A DNA stretch of 64,000 nt from CBDATA01 sp965202845. GTDB taxonomy: Bacteria; Acidobacteriota; Vicinamibacteria; Marinacidobacterales; Marinacidobacteraceae. Every line of letters begins with the position of its first letter. Position 1 is the stretch's first letter. Positions 61,028 through 64,000 of the stretch are shown piece after piece. The DNA is taken from the NCBI GenBank assembly GCA_965202845.1, contig OZ241856.1, forward strand, positions 2,790,001-2,854,000, read 5' to 3'. The notes beneath the pieces are model-generated. The model ran no database searches. It saw only the letters and a list, made by a program, of their open reading frames with translations, and was not told where the DNA came from. Both the position numbers and the translations under genes were made by a program.

Positions 61028-63607
61028 TCAGGCGGCCGCCAGCCGGATTTCCCCGTTCTCCGCGTCCACCCGCAGCGTGGAGCGGGCGCCCAGCGAACCG
61101 TCGAGCATCATCCGCGCCGCCGGCGTCTCCACCTGCTGCTGGATCGTGCGGCGGACCGGGCGGGCGCCGTAGACCCGGTCATAGCCCAGGTTCGCGAGCA
61201 GCCGCACCGCGGACGCCTCCACGTCGAGTCCGATCTTGCGCTCGGCCAGGCGGGCGCGCAGCCGCTCCAGATGGAGACCCACGATCTGCTCGATCTGGTC
61301 CCGGTCGAGGCTGTGGAAGACGACCGTCTCGTCCACCCGGTTCAGGAACTCGGGGCGGAAGGCGCGCCGAAGCTCGGCGGTCACCCGCTTCCCGATCTCC
61401 CCGGCGGAGGCGCCCCGCTCGGTCAGATCAAGGATGTCCGTGCTCCCGACGTTCGAGGTCATGATGAACACCACGTTCCGGAAGTCCACCAGCCTTCCCT
61501 GGGAATCGGTGAGTCGCCCGTCGTCCAGAACCTGGAGCAGGACGGTGTGGACCTCGGGGTGCGCCTTCTCGATCTCGTCCAGCAGCGCTACCGCCCAGGG
61601 GCGACGGCGGACCGCCTCGGTGAGCTGGCCGCCCTCCTCGTAGCCGACATAGCCGGGGGGCGCTCCGGTGAGGCGCGCCACCGAGTGCCGTTCGGTGTAT
61701 TCCGACATGTCCAGTCGGATGAGCGCCCGCTCGTCGTCGAAGAGTTCGGCGGCCAGCGCGCGCGCCAATTCGGTCTTGCCGACTCCGGTGGGGCCGGCGA
61801 AGAGGAACACGCCGAGCGGCCGGTCCGGATCCTGGATTCCGGCGCGGGCGCGCAGCACCGCGTCGGCCACCGCCTGGACGCCCTGGTCCTGCCCCACCAC
61901 CCGGCGGTGGAGGAGTTCGGCGAGCCTGAGCAGCTTCTGGCGCTCGCCCTCCACGATCCGCTCCACCGGGATCCCGGTCCAGCGGGACACGACCGCAGCC
62001 ACGTCCGGCTCGCCCACTTCCTCCCGGAGCAGCCGGTCGTCGTCGGACGCGCCGAGCTTCGCCTCCGCCTCCTCGAGCTCCTTCCGGAGCCGGGCGATGG
62101 TTCCGAAACGGAGTTCGGCGGCGAGTTCCAGGTTCACTTCGCGCTCGGCGCGCTCCATCCGGATTCCGGCCTCCTCGATCTCCTTGCGGATCCGCCGCAC
62201 TTCGGAAAGCCGCTCCTTCTCGCCCTGCCAGCGGGTGCGCAGCGCGCGCGCCTCCTCCTCGCGCTCGGCGATGCGCCGGTCGAGCTGGGCGCGACGCTCG
62301 CCGGACGCCGCGTCCTTCTCCTTCTTCAGGGCTTCGCGCTCGATCTGGAGCGAGAGCAGGTCGCGCTCGACCTTGTCCAGCTCGGTGGGCACGCTGTCGA
62401 TCTCGGTGCGCAGCCGGGCCGCCGCCTCGTCCACCAGGTCGATGGCCTTGTCCGGCAGGAACCGGCCGGCGATGTACCGGTGGGACAGCGCGGCGGCGGC
62501 GAGCAGCGCGCCGTCCTGGATCCGGACGCCGTGGTGGACTTCGTAGCGCTCCTTCAGGCCGCGGAGGATGGTGACCGTGACCTCGGGCGACGGCTCGTCC
62601 ACCATCACCGTCTGGAAGCGCCGGGCCAGCGCGGCGTCCTTTTCGATGTGTTTGCGGTACTCGTCCAGGGTGGTGGCCCCGATGCAGTGGAGATCGCCCC
62701 GGGCGAGCGCCGGTTTCAGCAGATTGGAGGCGTCCATCGCGCCCTCGGTCGCCCCGGCGCCGACCACCGTGTGGAGCTCGTCGATGAAGAGGATCACCCG
62801 CCCCTCGGCCTTCTGGACCGCGCCCAGCACCGCCTTCAGCCGCTCCTCGAACTCGCCCCGGAACTTCGCCCCGGCGATCAGCGCCCCCATGTCCAGCGCG
62901 ACCACCTGCCGGTTGCGGAGTCCTTCAGGGACGTCCCCCTTCACGATGCGGAGCGCGAGTCCCTCGGCGATCGCCGTCTTGCCGACGCCCGGCTCCCCGA
63001 TGAGGACCGGGTTGTTCTTGGTGCGCCGGGACAGAATCTGCATCGTGCGCCGGATTTCGTCGTCGCGGCCGATCACCGGGTCGAGCTTGTCCCCGGCGGC
63101 GAGCCCGGTGAGATCGCGCCCGTAGCGCTCGAGCGGTTCCAGGGTCGCTTCCGGGTTCCGGCTGGTGACCCGGGCGCCGTCCCGCATCTGCTCCACCGCG
63201 GCGCGGAGCGCCTTCGGTTCGACGCCCGCCTCCCGAAGCAGCCGGGAGGCGTCGGAGGCGCCGTCCATCATGGCGAGCAGCAGGTGCTCGACGCTCAGGT
63301 GCTCGTCGCCGAGCTTCCCCGCCTCCCGGGTCGCGCCGCGGAAGACGGCCGCCAACTCCCGCGAGACCCCCGGTTCGTCCTCCTGCGCCAGGGTGGGGAG
63401 CTCGGCGAGCCGGGCTTCGATCCGCTTCGCCAGCGCCCGATGGTCCAAGCCGAGCCGCTGGAACAGCCGGACCGCGAGGCCGTCGCCATCCTCCAGCAGC
63501 GCGGCGAGCAGGTGCTCGGGAAGGACTTCGGGGCAGCGTCGGGATTCGGCGCGCTCCGTCGCCCGCTGCATGGCGACCTGGACGCGCTCGGTGGGGCTTG
63601 TCGTCAA
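61028..63607 (-). CDS. clpB: ATP-dependent disaggregase ClpB
   Basis: 859-residue Hsp100 chaperone that rescues aggregated proteins with DnaK. A Clp N-domain with two repeats (residues about 1-145) is followed by AAA-1 with Walker A GEPGVGKTAIAEGLA, the coiled-coil M domain characteristic of ClpB (about 400-525), and AAA-2 with Walker A GPTGVGKTELARALA. There is no ClpP-binding IGF loop. Start is TTG; AAGGAG is 11 bases upstream and no ATG is available. An A+T-rich stretch just upstream (63608-63660, TGCTAAACT on the minus strand) is probably its promoter, possibly an extended -10. Confidence 0.95.
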   Translation of the reverse strand: MTTSPTERVQVAMQRATERAESRRCPEVLPEHLLAALLEDGDGLAVRLFQRLGLDHRALAKRIEARLAELPTLAQEDEPGVSRELAAVFRGATREAGKLGDEHLSVEHLLLAMMDGASDASRLLREAGVEPKALRAAVEQMRDGARVTSRNPEATLEPLERYGRDLTGLAAGDKLDPVIGRDDEIRRTMQILSRRTKNNPVLIGEPGVGKTAIAEGLALRIVKGDVPEGLRNRQVVALDMGALIAGAKFRGEFEERLKAVLGAVQKAEGRVILFIDELHTVVGAGATEGAMDASNLLKPALARGDLHCIGATTLDEYRKHIEKDAALARRFQTVMVDEPSPEVTVTILRGLKERYEVHHGVRIQDGALLAAAALSHRYIAGRFLPDKAIDLVDEAAARLRTEIDSVPTELDKVERDLLSLQIEREALKKEKDAASGERRAQLDRRIAEREEEARALRTRWQGEKERLSEVRRIRKEIEEAGIRMERAEREVNLELAAELRFGTIARLRKELEEAEAKLGASDDDRLLREEVGEPDVAAVVSRWTGIPVERIVEGERQKLLRLAELLHRRVVGQDQGVQAVADAVLRARAGIQDPDRPLGVFLFAGPTGVGKTELARALAAELFDDERALIRLDMSEYTERHSVARLTGAPPGYVGYEEGGQLTEAVRRRPWAVALLDEIEKAHPEVHTVLLQVLDDGRLTDSQGRLVDFRNVVFIMTSNVGSTDILDLTERGASAGEIGKRVTAELRRAFRPEFLNRVDETVVFHSLDRDQIEQIVGLHLERLRARLAERKIGLDVEASAVRLLANLGYDRVYGARPVRRTIQQQVETPAARMMLDGSLGARSTLRVDAENGEIRLAAA

Positions 63608-63659
63608 TATATGATGCGCTCCTTGTAAGGTGTTCTGCGCGATAGTTTAGCATATTGTT

Positions 63660-64000
63660 TCAGATGACGCCGAGCGCCCCGCCGGAGGCGGTGAACGCCT
63701 CCACCGCCTGGTCCACCTGTTCGGGCGCATGGGCGGCGGAGAGCTGGACCCGGATTCGGGCCTTGCCCCTGGGGACCACCGGAAAGCTGAAGCCGATGAC
63801 GTAGACGCCCCGTTCCAGCAGGTCGTCGGCCATCCGGGTGGCGAGCCGGGCGTCCCCCAGCATCACCGGAACGATCGGGTGCTCGCCGGGGGCGATGCGG
63901 AACCCGGCGGCGGTCATGCCCTCCCGGAAGCGGCGCGTGTTGGCCAGGAGTCGGCGTCGGGGTTCGTCGCTGCCGTCGAGCAGGTTCAGCGCCTCGATCG
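63660..64000 (-). CDS. kbl: 2-amino-3-ketobutyrate CoA ligase (glycine C-acetyltransferase), C-terminal part
   Basis: C-terminal about 113 residues of an alpha-oxoamine synthase; the gene runs off the window. Visible sequence (FREGMTAAGFRIAPGEHPIVPVMLGDARLATRMADDLLERGVYVIGFSFPVVPRGKARIRVQLSAAH) fits Kbl, which cleaves 2-amino-3-ketobutyrate to glycine and acetyl-CoA in threonine breakdown. Other family members (BioF, ALAS) are less likely given GFSFPVVPRGKARIR. It stops 52 bp before clpB. Confidence 0.88.
   Translation of the reverse strand, partial: IEALNLLDGSDEPRRRLLANTRRFREGMTAAGFRIAPGEHPIVPVMLGDARLATRMADDLLERGVYVIGFSFPVVPRGKARIRVQLSAAHAPEQVDQAVEAFTASGGALGVI

Overview
The window comes from a G+C-rich, diderm bacterium. 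Diderm character is supported by an autotransporter-like subtilase, Tat and lipoprotein exports, and a meso-DAP-type MurE. The gene content (PCYCGC-motif protein, PQQ dehydrogenase, MFS/spermidine-synthase fusion, zinc-ribbon proteins with an ARFEC-type motif, dcw order) most recalls Acidobacteriota or a neighbouring lineage. That is an inference from gene style only; no rRNA is present.

Layout. 1-10237: rpoB (5' end outside the window) and rpoC, both enlarged by lineage-specific insertions. 10260-14196 (minus): subtilisin-like lipoprotein protease, YchF-family GTPase, short coiled-coil membrane protein. 14451-30608 (plus): a complete, tightly overlapping dcw cell-wall/division cluster, mraZ-rsmH-ftsL-ftsI-murE-murF-mraY-murD-ftsW-murG-murC-ftsQ-ftsA-ftsZ, preceded by 10-bp-spaced GTGG boxes (likely MraZ operator) and followed by pgeF. 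31343-37685 (minus): radical SAM protein, zinc-ribbon coiled-coil protein, tRNA(CAU), rpoD and dnaG, with a ~170-bp tandem duplication between dnaG and rpoD. 37708-42944: larB, DUF72 protein, zinc-ribbon protein, mutM, Tat-exported sulfite-oxidase-like enzyme, FAD oxidoreductase. 43294-48406: lipoprotein with a 21-C homopolymer in its 5' coding end, TPR protein, frameshifted M20 peptidase. 48396-52704: a restriction-modification locus whose methyltransferase is split by an IS5-type element that is itself split by an ISL3-type element. 52721-61021: PQQ dehydrogenase, MFS/spermidine-synthase-like protein, a probable selenoprotein, PHP hydrolase, A-type Fe-S carrier, membrane protein, exported class V aminotransferase, zinc-ribbon membrane protein. 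61028-64000: clpB and the 3' end of kbl.

Functional picture. The first 38 kb is core machinery: RNA polymerase, primary sigma factor, primase, peptidoglycan precursor synthesis and the divisome. The dcw genes mostly overlap by ATGA/GTGA, implying translational coupling. The most unusual items are: (1) an RNA polymerase with coiled-coil insertions in beta and beta' and a multi-repeat, A+T-rich expansion of the trigger-loop insertion; (2) an in-frame UGA aligned with a CxxC cysteine and followed by a bacterial-type SECIS hairpin; (3) the nested IS insertion that should leave a restriction enzyme without its methylase; (4) the poly-C tract.
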